64,000 nucleotides of DNA from Labia minor (lineage: Eukaryota > Arthropoda > Insecta > Dermaptera > Spongiphoridae): positions 15,434,078-15,498,077 of the forward strand of contig OY720348.1 of NCBI GenBank assembly GCA_963082975.1. Direction: 5' to 3'. Below, piece after piece: positions 15,701 through 30,500 of the stretch (positions are counted from its first letter, which is position 1; every line of letters begins with the position of its first letter). Made by a program: the position numbers and the translations under genes. Under the pieces are notes generated by a model. That model was not told where the DNA came from, searched no databases, and worked only from the letters and a program-made list of their open reading frames with translations.

Positions 15701-18700
15701 ATCATATATAAATATGTTTTTATTCAAAGTGTATTTTAATTTTAATTTTATTTATAAAGAATTTTTAGAATTTAGATAAATGTGCAAAAACGGATCTAAT
15801 CTTCAAAGAATTATATAATTTTCAAAAACTTCCAAAAAATTTTTATTAAATAATTTCTTTTCTATCATTATTATTTTCTTTGGGGGAAGAATTTCATTGC
15901 TAATTATGAGCTACATATAAAATGACAAGTAAAAATAAGTAAATGATTTTCGAAATTTAAAATAAATATGAAATGTTTGTTATATACTATGCTCTCATGA
16001 ACCCGTTCCCCCGAAATATTAAATAGTATTTTCTTTAAATGTGAAATTTATATATATATATATATATAAGGTTTGTTCAAAAGAAAAGTGAATTTTGGAT
16101 TATTTCGAAAAGTATTTATTTATTCATTAATATCCATTTTGTCCCATTCAAAGTAATTCCCCTCAGATATAATGCACTTATACCAGCGCTTCTTCCAATC
16201 GTTGAAGCACTTCTGAAATGCGCTTGTCGGTATGGCTGGTTCTTCGATTCCGATTTTCTCATCCATTGTGGCAAAACAAACACTTTCCTTTCATTGGTCT
16301 CTTCAGTTTTGGGAATAGAAAAAAGTCGCAGGGAGTCAAATCTGATGAATACGGTGGTTGAGGCATGATTACGGTGTTGTTTTTGGCCAAAAAATCACGA
16401 ACAAGCAATGATGTGTGAGCTGGTGCATTATCGTCATGCAGAATCCATGATTTGTTTTTCCACAATTCCGATCGTTTGAGCCGTATTGCTTCACGCAAAC
16501 GTTGCATAATTTCCTTGTAGTATTCCTTATTAACAGTACAACCTGTTGGCAAGAACTCATGATGCACCACGCCATTGTAATCGAAAAAAAACAGTGAGCA
16601 AAATCTTCACATTTGATAGAACTTGGCGTGCATCATCATCTTCTCGGCCTTCTTATGTACCACATGTAAACATTTTGTTTAGACAAAGTAGACTCGCCGA
16701 ATGCCACAGTCAAAATTTTAAGTGCGTTGCATCACTTTTTTCCATTTGTAACTCAAAAATTTAATACAGATTCTTTAAAAAATCTAAAAACACACAAAAA
16801 GGTGACTAACATTTTCAGTTATCAAAATCAAAATACTAATCCAAAATGGCTGATAATGTCAAGATATGAGAAACATATGTGTACCTTCTTCTTAAGGTGC
16901 CGTCTCCCTTTCGGAGTTTGGCTATCATCATGACTAGGATAGCCTTAGAAGCTGCCCAGCCATGATGATTTTTCTTGGGAATGTTAATGCGGTGGTTTCC
17001 CGTTGCCTTCCGCATGTATAGAACCAGGAATTGACAGTTCCTGGAGCCGGAGGCAGCTGTTGTTAAATTAAATTTTATTAGAAAAATTTGTTCTTAGTTG
17101 GAATCGAACGCCGACTTCTTGTGTAGAAAATTGTTATGCTATACTCTCGGCTAGCTGCCTCCATATATGTGTACCAACATAACAAAATATTTTGCTTACG
17201 ATGAATGTATAGAGTGATACACTCTAATAGGAGAGTCTGTTGATGGATATCGTTAAATTTACAAACAAAAATGATTTATTAAATCGGAGACGTATTGAGT
17301 GTCGTATTATATACTTTTTTTAATCATTAAAGTATAAGAAAATTTTGTTTTCTTTTTTATATATTTATTTCTTTTTATTTTAAACCATCCGTTTTGTAAT
17401 GATGTTTTTACTTTGTTTGTACTTTCTCGGAGCGATATGACATAGTCTTTATTATATTATACCTATATAATGGATTATTTCTATTGTTATAAGTATTATA
17501 TTTATCGATTTTTAAATATTTCTCATTGTATTTCAGCTCGTTGTTGAAAAGGATGGCCATTCGTACTTTGCTACACTCGAAATAAAAAATGTGACTGTTG
17601 AGGACGCTGGCAAGTACAAAGTAACGGCCAAAAATGAACTTGGAGAAAGCAACGCAACGATTAGTCTCAATTTTGACAGTAAGTATTGTTACAAAAAATT
17701 GAAATTACCTGCTTCTAGAATTAACTTATTCTTTGTACTAATTTTGGATTTCACTGATAGTAGCTCGCTTTTAACACATATTTGAATTATTTATTTTGCA
17801 CAAAACACATAAAACAATTGATTCCACATAAACTCGAATAATTAATCAACTAACAATAAATGAAAACAATGCATTACTCGATATACGATATATAGACACT
17901 TTCACTTTTATACTAATTCTAGATCATCGACTTATCATCGATATATTAATATAATAATACATCGCATGTATGATTTACTAGAGTATAATAAAATCATTAT
18001 GAATATATTGTGAATGCTTAGATATTATATTTTACAGGCTGACTATTCTCCCTGCACGAGGCATGTTTTACTTTATTCTGTTTGCCGTGGGATCTTATCA
18101 TGCACAGTGTTGGACGCCATCTTATCTCCAGTGAACCCTGACCTCTCTTTTTTCGGTCATTATTTTTCTTCTTTACCTATTATCTAGGTTGTGTTTCGGG
18201 AGAATAACTCAGCATGTTTCTTCTCTTTTTTTACGATAGTTGTTTTCTCTTTGTGTCTATGAATTTCGTGTGAATCGCACGTCATTTAGGTCTATAATTT
18301 TTGTATAGACTTGAAATGACAAGTTTAGGTACATTTTCATATAAATAGGCGACGAGGCGCCAGTTCCTGATGACGGAATCAAACCGACGTTTACTGAGCG
18401 ACCGATTATTAGACAGACAGATGACGGAGGGAAAGTCTCTTTTGAGTGCAGGCTCGTCGGGGATCCTAAACCGAATGTGCAATGGTGAGTTCAGATCTAC
18501 AACCATTTGATTTTTAATGTCGTTTTGAAGAAATATCTCTTAAACATTAACATCATTCTGGAAAAGTACTTTTTAAAACTCAAGACCAGTAGTTTATAGT
18601 ATATTTAAAATAAAGAGGAACATCAAAGACATTCAAAAAGTATTACATTTTCGGAGGTAAATGATTTGATGGAAAGGTTATAGAATTGAATCTATAATCA

Positions 18701-19943
18701 ATTAAACACGCATTTACAATTTGAAAATGAAAGTAATAAATATATATTTCAAGATATTTTAAAGTTTATTTGTATTTTCAAATTTAATCAATTAAATTTA
18801 CATATTAAAATATATTTATTTACTTATCTATATTTAATTTTTTTTTTCTAAATGTCCTTTTATATTTTTCTAAAATATTTTAAATATTTTAATATGTTAT
18901 TGTAAATAATGTTTAACATTATAAAGACTTAGTTTTGTATTTGATTTAAAATTTACAAAATATATAATGATTAATTAAGAGCTAAAGAAACTACAACTTA
19001 ATCAAGGAAAAATAAAATACTGCATTATGTTTAAAGATGAGACTTTTTTACAACCAAAATTAGAGATAATTTAATTAGAATATCGTTTTTTAATATGAGA
19101 AATAAATGTATATAATATGATATCATTAAATAAGATGTGCTATTTTCTAAATACATTCAAAATTTATTATTTTGGAACTCCTAAATACTTTTAAATCATT
19201 CAAAAATTATTTTGATATAATCAAATTTTATAAAAAAAAAAAACTCCAACTCTAAAACCATAAGGCAAAAAAAAAAATAAAAATTAAATTTATATTTGAA
19301 TAAATGTTGATATTTGTGCTTTAATAGTAACTTTTTTTGGCTATTATATTACAACAGCAAAATTGTCTAAATAAGTATTTTCTTATAAATATGAGGATGC
19401 GAATTTATTTTAAGTAAATTTGCATTTTGGTAGTTAACGAAAAAGTATTAGATTTCTTGTGGAAATATTAATTTTTTTTAATTTAATAACACATTTGCAA
19501 AAGGATTCAATTTAAAAATGATAGAAATAAAATCAAAACTTTTTATTTCCAAAATATTGAAAAAATTAATCAAATTCTTTTAACTGTTTTAATAAAAAAT
19601 CTCAAAAATACCTTAAAATCTTTCTTCAAAGTTTATCAGAACTCCTGAAATTTTGTTTATAAAGTTTATTTGGAAATTTAATCTGACATTTTTTTAACAA
19701 TTTTCAGTTTCTTTTATAAATTAAAAATTGTTAAATAATTTTTCAGGTTAAATTTTCAAATAGATACAATGTTTCAACGAGAGCTGTCAGTCTAATCTTT
19801 AAATTTAACAAAGCCACATCTCACTAATATAAATATAAAATTTCAACCCTTGAGAATTTATAGTTTATATTAGTTTGACTACTATCATACACCCAGAAAT
19901 ACAGTCGCAGACCTATTAGTGAAAATTAAGTTTCTAGACTAAG

Positions 19944-19983
<40 letters not shown>

Positions 19984-22900
19984 TATAGATCTTTATACAA
20001 TATCTTACATACAGGAATACGTTTGCTATTATCTGCAGGATATAGTTCTGGGTCCACTGTAATTTGATTTAGTTAGTAGTACTAGCAGAACCCTATAACT
20101 GGACTTCGTAAAAATACTTAATAAATTCTAATATATATAAATATATATAAGAGTTTTATTGTGCATAGTGTTTAGAATTTATAAATTTTAATAATCTTCA
20201 AAAATGGGAGGATAAGTATAGTTTTAGAATTTTGTTTTCAAAATAGTATTTAAACTACATGGGCGAAATCATAAGAGTAAAGAGGTGTAAAATTTCTATA
20301 TCTAAATTTTAAGAGGGAGGATGTAGCCTATTATCCCCTTTAAATATTGGTATTTATTTTGAAAGGCATATACAACCTTTGTGATTTTGTTGGGTTTCAC
20401 CACAGAATAAGTGTTCAATGCTCCCGACATATCTTTAATTTATTTTAATTTTTAATTCGAACTTAAGGATTACCAATTTTATGAAAAAGTTTCTATTTCA
20501 ATTCAGTAAAATATGTTTTGTAGGGCCTTAAAACGTGTATTTTCGATTTCGAATGTTAGCTATAAACATAATTTTCATCTCTATTTGTTACATTTCATAC
20601 TGCTAGAAGGTACAAATAAATGAAATCAATATTTATTTGATTACTTAAAAATAAAGTTAATATTACATTACATATTTTTTGCAATATCATTTTCTTTTCT
20701 TTTACAAAACAAAATTTAAAAATTTTAAAATTACTCAAGTTTGAAAATTTTTAATTTGTTTTATAGAATATTTGAATATAAATTTGCTATATGAAAGTAA
20801 ATTTTTTCTCACTTTATTTTTGGGCAAAGTACATCATTTTCATAATATTATTACATCAGGTATCATGGGACCAAAATTATCAAGACTGGAGGACGTTATC
20901 AAATTTCTTTGGAACAAGACCAAAAACTTTATTATCTCGCTCGATTAGAGATAACTCAAGTTGAGCAAACTGATGGAGGGGAATATAAAGCCATTGCCAA
21001 AAATAAACACGGAGAAGGAACTGCAAATATAAGTTTACATTTTGAAGGAGGCGGCAAACCGAAGTAAGTAATTTATGAAAAAGTAATATATGAAATGAAT
21101 ATAAATTATATTTTATTTTTTTGATAGAATCCCTGACGGAAAACCTCCAAGATTCCCGAAAAAACCCACAATTCGTCAGGAAGGCGATCTTCTTATAATG
21201 GAATGCGTTTTAGAGGCTAATCCAGTACCAGAAATTACCTGGTATCAAGGAACTAAAATTATTTCCGATAGCAGCCGTGTAAAAATGTTACGAAAAGCAA
21301 CAGGAAAAGACACCTACTTACTGACTCTAGAAATCTCAAACCCAACTAAAGATGATGGAGGAAACTACCGTTGTAATGCCTTCAATAACTTTGGCGAGAG
21401 TAATGCCAACATTGCTCTAAACTTCCAAGGTATGCTCCATTGCAGGACACCACGTCTTTACGATATTTCGGTTGTAGTTATTTCTTGAACAAATGAATTA
21501 TTAGTTTGATGGTTAAATTTATATTTCAGCAATCTCAGGTAGAGTAATGATAAATTTTGATAATTTTGTAAATTGATTTTAATTTGTTTTTTAATCATTT
21601 TTTTTAACTATGTTTTTTTTGGATCACTTATTATTTATAAAACAATGGTTCATTACGTTTCAGGCAACACTGCGGTATCGACGTTGATTCCTGGATTAGG
21701 CTATTATTTTGCTTATTTATAACACGTTATCGGCTTTAAATTAATTTCAAATTTATTTTCAGGTGGTGACGATGCTGGTTTTGCTCCATCATTCGTTGAA
21801 AAACCCAAAATTATTCCAAATGAGACGGGAACACTTATTACTATGAAATGCATTTGCAAAGCTAAACCAAAACCAGTTGTGACCTGGTTTAGGGGGTCAA
21901 CTGTAGTTAGTGAAAGTTCTAAAATCAAGATAGAAACAGTTTCAAAATCGGAAGACCGATATGAATTGAGTTTACAAATCAAAGATCCCGCTGGCCCAGA
22001 TGGTGGCACATATCGTTGTCACGTGAAAAATGAATTTGGAGAAAGCAATGCAAATCTCAATCTTAATATTGAAGCAGAACCCGAACAAGAAGGTGACGGA
22101 CCAACATTTATTGTTAAACCGAGAATCGTTTCTGAACAAAGCGGCAAACTTGTAATCATGGACTGTAAAGTTAAAGCAAATCCTAAGCCAACTATTGTTT
22201 GGTTTAGAGAAGGTGTCAAGATAAAAGAATCATCAAGAATATCGATGAAGGTGGAACAAAAGAATGATGAATATTATATTCGACTTGAACTTAAGGTGAG
22301 ATTCATGAAAAATAATAATCATAAATATGTTTTTTATTTTCATTTTTAAATTTTGTTATTATATTTTCAATTCTTATCTCAAAATTAATTATAAAATACC
22401 CATTTATCAATTATAATTTAATTTGAGTATATTTTATTTAATTTCAGGATCCTGGAATTGAAGATTCTGGATTATACAAATGTAATATCACAAATTCTCT
22501 TGGAGAACTTAACGCTAATCTTACGCTTAATATTGAAAGTAATTATCTTAATTGTATTAAATAATTAAATACAAAAACTAATTAAAATATATTTCTTATT
22601 CTTCTAGTTATTCCTGTTATAAAAGAACGTCCTCGCATTATCAAAGTGGTTAAAAAGAAGACCGTAATCGTAGAGTGTCATGTTATGTCCAAATTTGCAC
22701 CTCAATGCACATGGTTCAAAGAAAAAACTGCAGTCAGAGAAGATACTAGACATAATGTATTAGTAGAACAAATAAAGGAAGGTGAATTTGCAGTGAAATT
22801 GGAAATCGAACAGTGCAGTGCCACAGATAAGGGTACTTACAAATTAGTAGCCAAAAACGAAAAGGGTGAAGCCACTTCCCAGACAGTTGAATTGACCGAG

Positions 22901-25900
22901 ATCCCTACTGAGGAAGGCAGTAAGCCTGTTCTTGCACAAACTCTCAAAGCTGTTGTAAGTATTTGTAAAAATCCTTATTTATAGACCACATACTCATATT
23001 TATAAGAAATCTAGCTCGATTGAAAACATATTAATTAGGCCTTATTTAGAAATTCTGAATAATATTTAAATAATTAATAATCATATCATAATGTTAAATA
23101 TTAGAACTTTTTTCAAATGTAAACAGAAAGCTAAATAGGCAAGTTTATCCCAACATCTTTAAAATCTAAATATTAAGTTGTACCCTAATTTTAAAATTTT
23201 CATTTAAATTGTTATTTAAATGTAAATCATATTGTGAGAATTCATAAATTTCATAGACTTTCATTTAAGATTATTATAAAAAAATTCTATTTAATATCTA
23301 TATATTTATATATTTAAAAAAAAAATGAGTAATGATAAAAAAGAAATAAATTCTCAAAATTCTCTCTATATATTTTATAGAACGTTGAAGAGGGTAAATC
23401 TGCAGAATTCGTATGTAAATTAACAGAATCCAACCGCACCATCAAAGTTACTTGGTATAAGTGAGTATTTTGTTAAAACTACTGATAATATCAACATTAA
23501 TATTTTAATTAAATACTATATATTTATATATATATATTATTTTAGAAATGGCCAAGTTGTTCGTGAAAGCTCCGAAATCAGCACTTCTTTTGATGGAACA
23601 ACAGCTAAACTATCCATATCTAAATGTCAAAAAACATTTGCCGGTTCCTATCGTGTTGTTTTAGCCAATCAATTCGGTGAACAGGACTCTTCCGCTGAGC
23701 TCAAAGTTATTGAGAAAAAAGAAAAGGTACCGTAATTTATTTTAATCTATTTATTAAATAAAATGCGTTTTTGTGTGCTAACCTGGTTTAATAACAATGT
23801 TAAAAATAATGGTTCATATTTAGGGTGACCAAACGTCCCGTTTTTAGGTGCTCTGTCCCGGCGTTCCCAAAAATGTCTTGGGGACAGCCTATTGTCCCGT
23901 TTTTTTTTTAAATATTTTCAATTTTGATTCTAAAAAAAAAGGTAAACCGTTTGTCCCGGTTTGGTGTTTTCGAAATATGGTCACACTATTCATATATAGT
24001 ATATATATAAATGTTACTGCACCTTTTAAATTATCAATTATTTTCACATTTTAATTTTTTTTAAATTAATGCAAATATTTTAATCTTTTTATAGAGAAAT
24101 TTTCATTCAAATGTGAAGATTTTAATAATTAAATTTTATATAAAATGAAACAAAACAAATCAGAAATTATAGTATATTATTATAATTAAATTTATTTTTA
24201 AAAATTCAACACAATTTCTTATTAGATTTTATTAATCCTATTTTATAGAAATAATTGTTAGAAATAATATAAAAATCATCTAATTTAATTATTTTTTAAG
24301 ATATAATTCATAATGTTTATAATGTGTGTGTGTATTACGATATTAAGTTCCTATTCCAAATATTAAAAACATTTTTTCAGTTAATTTTTATCAGACATTC
24401 GAATTATGATTCAATCCTAATACACACAATATTACTTGTTTCATAATAAAACTCTAATATAGCTAACATATTTATATATATATATAATTCATCTTTCTTT
24501 TCATCTTCTTGAAATCTCTTAGCCCTTTCATAAATAACATTAATTACTAAATAAATCAAATTTTATTTTGCTAAATTATGATTATTTTCAAATCTAATCA
24601 ATTAATTTTTTTTTCTAATGAGAATGAATATGATTTTTAGAAAGAAGAGAAGAAAGAGGAAAAGAAAGAGGAGAAGAAGGAAGAGAAGAAGGAAGAGAAA
24701 AAAGAATTGAAAAAAGTCGAGAAAAAAGTGGTTGAAAAAGTTGAAGAAAAGGTAACTGACATAATTATTTTTAGTTTGAATAATAAATATATAATATCAT
24801 ACAAGCATAAATCATGAAATCATTATTATTTTATATTAAACTAAAAAAATAAATAATTACATTCATACGACACTAAACATAATAAGAAATATTAATTTTT
24901 TTTTAAAAAACAATTTTTTAAACACACTATTTTGCTAATATTTTTTTTAATAACACCAACACTTGTTTATATTTTTTTATATTTTTGTGGGTTGGGCAGC
25001 CTCAATCAGAGAATGAATCCGAAGAAGAAAGCCAAGAATATGATTCCCAAGAGGTATCTTGACCAAAGTTCTATCAGCCTAATAATATACTCGAGGCTTA
25101 TTTTTAATTTTTTTTTTTTTCAAATACACTTTGCTTATTTCCCGCTTGTTTTTTTGGGCTTACTTAGAATTTTTTTTTAAAATTCATGAGAAATTAATAT
25201 GGTTTATTTTTATTTAGGAAATCATTGAAAAGAAAGAGGTTGAGAAAAAGAAACCAGAACCGGAGGTAATTGGACACACATTCGCTATCTGCCATAACAT
25301 GCACACAATCCAATAGATGCTTCAGCTTATAAAAAAAACTTTTAAAATATTTTTAATTAAAACACGATTGCATACGAAAATATCGATATTATCATAACAA
25401 AAAAGTATTCTGTTAAATATTAATAAACATTTATTAGATGCATAACAATTTGCCTCATTAAAATAACACACATAACAATTTACACAGATAAACATAAGAG
25501 TAATATGGAGTGTAATTTGAGATTTAAACTATAGTTTTCTCTTATGGTTTCTTAATGAACCCCAAAATTCAAAATAAGTAATTTTTTGATCTGTAATATT
25601 TTAAATAAATATTAATTGTTATTAAGCTTCTTATTAATGTATATATGTTAGAAATTATTTAACAAAATAATAAATAAATAAAACAGATTGTATATTATAC
25701 AATATAAGAGAGGTAGATATTTTTATATAAATATATTTATTGTTAAATGCATTTAAAACAAATATTGTTTATACATATATATTTAATATATTTAAAAATT
25801 TTATTACAATTATATTTTTTTAATTCCATAATCATGATTGAGAAGTTTGATACTTCAAAGGTATTTGTGTTTAAACACATTCAGAAAATAATTCTTACTA

Positions 25901-27535
25901 TAAATCAACAAAATCATGATTGAATTCTAGTTAAAATAATAATTTATTTTTATTTTAAATCAAAAATATAGTACCTGAAACTAAAATAATCTAAAAGTAA
26001 AAAAAAATTTATAATATTTTTAGGAAAAGGAATTTTATAATAAATTTTCTTATAAAAATTATACGATTCTCGTTTGATAAATTGGCTAAATTACTTGATT
26101 AATAAATTCTTTGAAAAGCAGCAATCATGATGTGAAGATGAGATGAGAAACGATATCAATCTATGATAGGGTGACAAAAGCGTACCGTTTTTAGGTGCTC
26201 TGTCCCGGCGTCCCGGAAAATGTCTTCGGGACAGCCTATTGTCCCATTTTTTAAACATTTAGGACATTTCGTACATTTTTTTCAAAATTTTTTCAATTTG
26301 GTCCTAAAAAAAGGTAAAATGTCCAGGTTTGGTGTTTTCAAAATATGGTCACCCTAATCTATGATGAGGTCAAACACCTCAAATGATGATAAAATTGACC
26401 CAATCAATGCACACAAAATTTCCCACAAGAACATTTATATCTGCAGGTCATCAAAACACTCAACTAAAAACTTCAAATATAATTATATTTTGTGAATAGA
26501 GTCACATGGCACCTGTTATTTTTAAACAATTGGTTTTGCTTGTATTGTAAAGGTCATATCTTGACAAATTTCTTTGAAAGAACCACATGGGATTTTATAT
26601 TAATTAATTATATTCATTTTAGCTCGGCAGAAATTTCGATAAATAATATTTGTTAAATCTATCATATATTAAAAAAAATTCAATTTTAAATATTGATGGG
26701 TATTTTATTTTAAAAAGTAAAAAAAAATGTTATTTAATTACTTTTTTATCATACTTATAAAATTATGATTATATTTTAATTAAATTGTTTTTTTTTTATT
26801 TTTTTGTAAGGCATTCTGTAATATATATCATTAATACGCTTTATATTATTAACATTAATTAGGATTAAATGAATATATATAGCTTATAGTTGCATTTTTT
26901 AGTTTTTTCATTTTTTTATGCAGTGTTCATTGCAGGGTATAATTTAATTTCAATTATCGTTGAATGTTTTTGTTTTAGGTGGAAAAAGTAAAACTCAAGA
27001 AAGTCGAAGCCAAAACGGTAAATAAACATTCGATAAGATTATTTTATTTATTTTCAAAAATTTTAAATAATTATTATTTGTTTTATTAGGAAGAGAAAGT
27101 GAACGATGTTGAAAAAGTGCAATTGAAAAAAACAGAGGTCGGAAAGGTAGGTAATATTAATGTTGTGGTATATTAAACTTTTGACCAAATTCCGTCGTAT
27201 TGTTGTATTATTGTATTAAATTCCGTCATTAATGTTTAAATATTAATAATTTATTCAAATACAAATATTTTTTTTTTAATAAATTTGACCTCTTTTTATG
27301 AGTTATTCGTAGATTAAAGTAGAAAAATCATCCTTATAAAATAAATAATAAACAAATTTATAAATAAAATATTTTCAATTTTAAAACTTATTTTAAATAA
27401 ATTTTGAATATTTTTCTATCTTTTAATATTAAAAATTTTTTCTTTTTATTTTGATTTCGATTTAAAAATTTAATTTTTCAATTTATATTTAATATTTTAT
27501 TAGAAAGATTCATGGATAATATTTAAATAATAATA

Positions 27536-27572
<37 letters not shown>

Positions 27573-30500
27573 ATACCTTCATAAAATTTATTTTGGAAAT
27601 AAGTAAAATTATAATTTTTTAATTTATTTTTTCTCTATATTTTATTTTTAAAATTTATCAAAAAGTAAAATTCCCAATATTATTTATTTATATAATACCT
27701 TTTTATATTTAGAGACATTATTAAAGATATAATTTTTTATTAAAATATATCTCTCAAGAAAAAAAAATACTTTATTATAATTATAAATTATTTAGTATAT
27801 TATTATAATTTATATAAATATATAAATATTAATATATATTTAATTATTGAACAAGGCGAGATTTTTCCTAAATTTCTGAATAATTCAAGTAACTCCTTTT
27901 GATATGAAAACCTCCATAATTATATAATATTTGTATAAATTAAATTATTTTTTGTATTGTTGTTGTTGTTTTAAATGAAAGTAGTTGTGATGTTCTGTTT
28001 AGAATGTTTTTTTTGTTCCCTGTACTTTTTTAGAAAGAGGGAGAAGATGCGGCTAAGAAGCCATCTCTCAAGAAAGTCGAAACTGAAAAGGTAAATTCAT
28101 CATTGACATTAAATTTTAATGAAACATTTCAATTCTCGTTTTTTTTTCATTTAAATCCATCCTACTTTTGTATCCTTTTAGATATATCTCCTACACTATT
28201 TTTTTCATATTTCCTAGTTTTTTTTTTTGTATTTAAAAATTATTATTTTTAAACTAATATATTATGATATATATATTTATATTTTCCAAAAAGAGTCTTA
28301 GTTTTATTTTTAAATTGTTTGTTTTACTTTTCATTTTTAAACTTTAGTTCTATTTTATATTGTGTCAGTTCTGCTTAGTTTTGATCTATATAACAATTAT
28401 TATTATATATTATTTGATTAGAAAAGTCTTTAACTTTTGATTTGAACAAATATAAAAATTATTATTAATTTAACATGTGAATATTCATTTTCGAAATCTT
28501 CTATTTACGTTGTTATCGACAATCCTTTATTTTTATTAATTTGATAAATATCATTTATTATTTAGAGCAGTCGCTGGGGGTCGCGAGAAAAATTTTCAGG
28601 GTCGCCAAATTTAAAGAACTTTATATATCAGGGGTCGGCAACCACACACAGGTGCCCGCGGGCACCAGATTGCCCAAGTGCCCGCATTCAAATCAAGTTC
28701 TTGAAACATTTTCGACTTTTTTTCAATTTTTTCAATATGGTTCTAAAAAAAAGGTAAGATAATTTTGCGATCAGGCTTTTGAACATTTCCGATTTTTTAT
28801 AACGTTTTTTTTTTCAATATGGTTCTAAAAAAAAGGTAAGATGATTTTGCGATCAGGCTCTGAAACATTTTTCGATCTTATATGGCCAAGTGTGCCCACC
28901 CATGTTATATTATTTCAGAAATGTGCTCGACTATTGAAAAAGGAGAGGCCGACCCCTGCTTTATATAACAATAAAAAAAACCTCTAATAAAAGGAAATTT
29001 CAGAAATAGTTTCATTTTAACTATGTTGACGATTAAAAAACCTCTACTACAGTGATTCTCAGCCTTTTTTTTTACCGTGACACACTTTTAACGGTTTAAA
29101 AATTCGGCGGCACACAAAGAAAAAGACAAGTGTAAAAGTTACCTTTACTAGACTGTACTATAATATAGTTTATGGTGTCGACAACCTTTTTCAATAGTCG
29201 GGCACATTTCTGAAATAATATAACAGGGGTGGGCCTACTTGGTAATACTTAGAGCCATATTAAAAAATCGAAAATGTTTAAGAGCCTGATCGCAAAAACA
29301 TTTTACCTTATTTTTTACTTACATATAAAATAAATAAGTACTTTTTCTTAATTTGAACTTTTCATTTATAAAATTTGGAGGCACATTTTGAAAATCTCGC
29401 GGCACAGTTGTTGAGAAACACTGCTCTACTATCTACTAAGGGGTCGCGAAAAATTTTTCAAAAAAATGGGGGTCACAAATGAGTGAAGTAAAGATATGCG
29501 TTTGTAGGGTATGAAAAGTAAAATTTTTATTTATTGAAGGTTAAAGATTGATGTGTTCCTTAATAACATCGCATAAATTTAGCATAAAAATCAGGTATTC
29601 TTGCTTAGGATTCAAATTTTTTTACATATTTATACGTATCATAAATCGAAAAATTAAATCTAGTTTTAGAATTTTACGTGTCTGTCTGTCCGGGAATATT
29701 ATGACTTTAAAGACTCTTGATTATGATAGTAATCTCCTTCACAATATCCTTGTATACCCCTTTTTACTGTGATTTTTTGAGAGATTGGAATTGTCTATAT
29801 AATGTTATTGTTTTACATATATAAACTATCTATACACATTTTTTGTACAAAAACCAAAATATTTATTCAAAGTACAAGTATTTTACATATTAAATTAGAC
29901 AGGGTGTGGTTTAATCAATTGGATTCACTTTTTAGATGAAAAATGGAGTGAAAGAAGAAAAGGAGAAACCAACACAAAAGGTAGTTTTGTTAAGAAAAAT
30001 GCATAAAAAATATCTGTCAATGCTAATCAAATACCCCAACACTAAGATACACACACACTGATTTTATTTAATTAACCAAATATTTACTCATACTTGTACA
30101 AATAGTGTCAGTAAAGAAATATATAAATAATCGAAATTGATATCACAACATTAAAGATATAATGATATTAAAATTAAATCTTTTGAATTATTAAATTATC
30201 ATGATTTAAATAATTTAATTTAAATCATTTAAAATATTAGTATCAAAATATTGAAACAAAATAAATTTAATTTGTTATGACTAATGAATATATAACCTCA
30301 TGAAGGATATTATTTGACTGGGATTTGTATTAAAAAACCAGGTGTCTTTTGGTCCAAACCCAGAAACATAATCCGCAAATAATCTGAGCGTGAATATTTA
30401 AATTTTAAAAATATATTTTCTTTCTTAAATTATATATTACTATTTATTAAAATATTAAAATCATCAATAAATTATTCACATTATTCTCTTATAGAATAAA

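Larger units (their letters stand above)
28565..29480. mobile_element. Cluster of nested hAT-type MITEs
   Basis: Two clear elements are described separately (28629-28958 and 29050-29423). Outside them lie GGGGGTCGCGAGAAAAATTT (28576) and GGGGTCGCGAAAAATTTTTC (29440), probably parts of another family. Within 29050-29423 is a further scrap beginning CAGGGGTGGGCCTACTTGG, similar to the inside of the element at 56035, showing element-into-element insertion. Confidence 0.7.

Noticed and set aside
22296..22349. Continuation of the Ig6 frame past 22295
   Set aside because: The sequence after AAG|GTGAGA is AT-rich and lacks Ig residues, while the Ig6 fold continues perfectly in the exon at 22448.
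25840..25860. Possible 18-nt micro-exon KFDTSK
   Set aside because: AAGTTTGATACTTCAAAG is followed by GTATTT, but the upstream GATTGAG is a poor acceptor and the residues do not fit the family.
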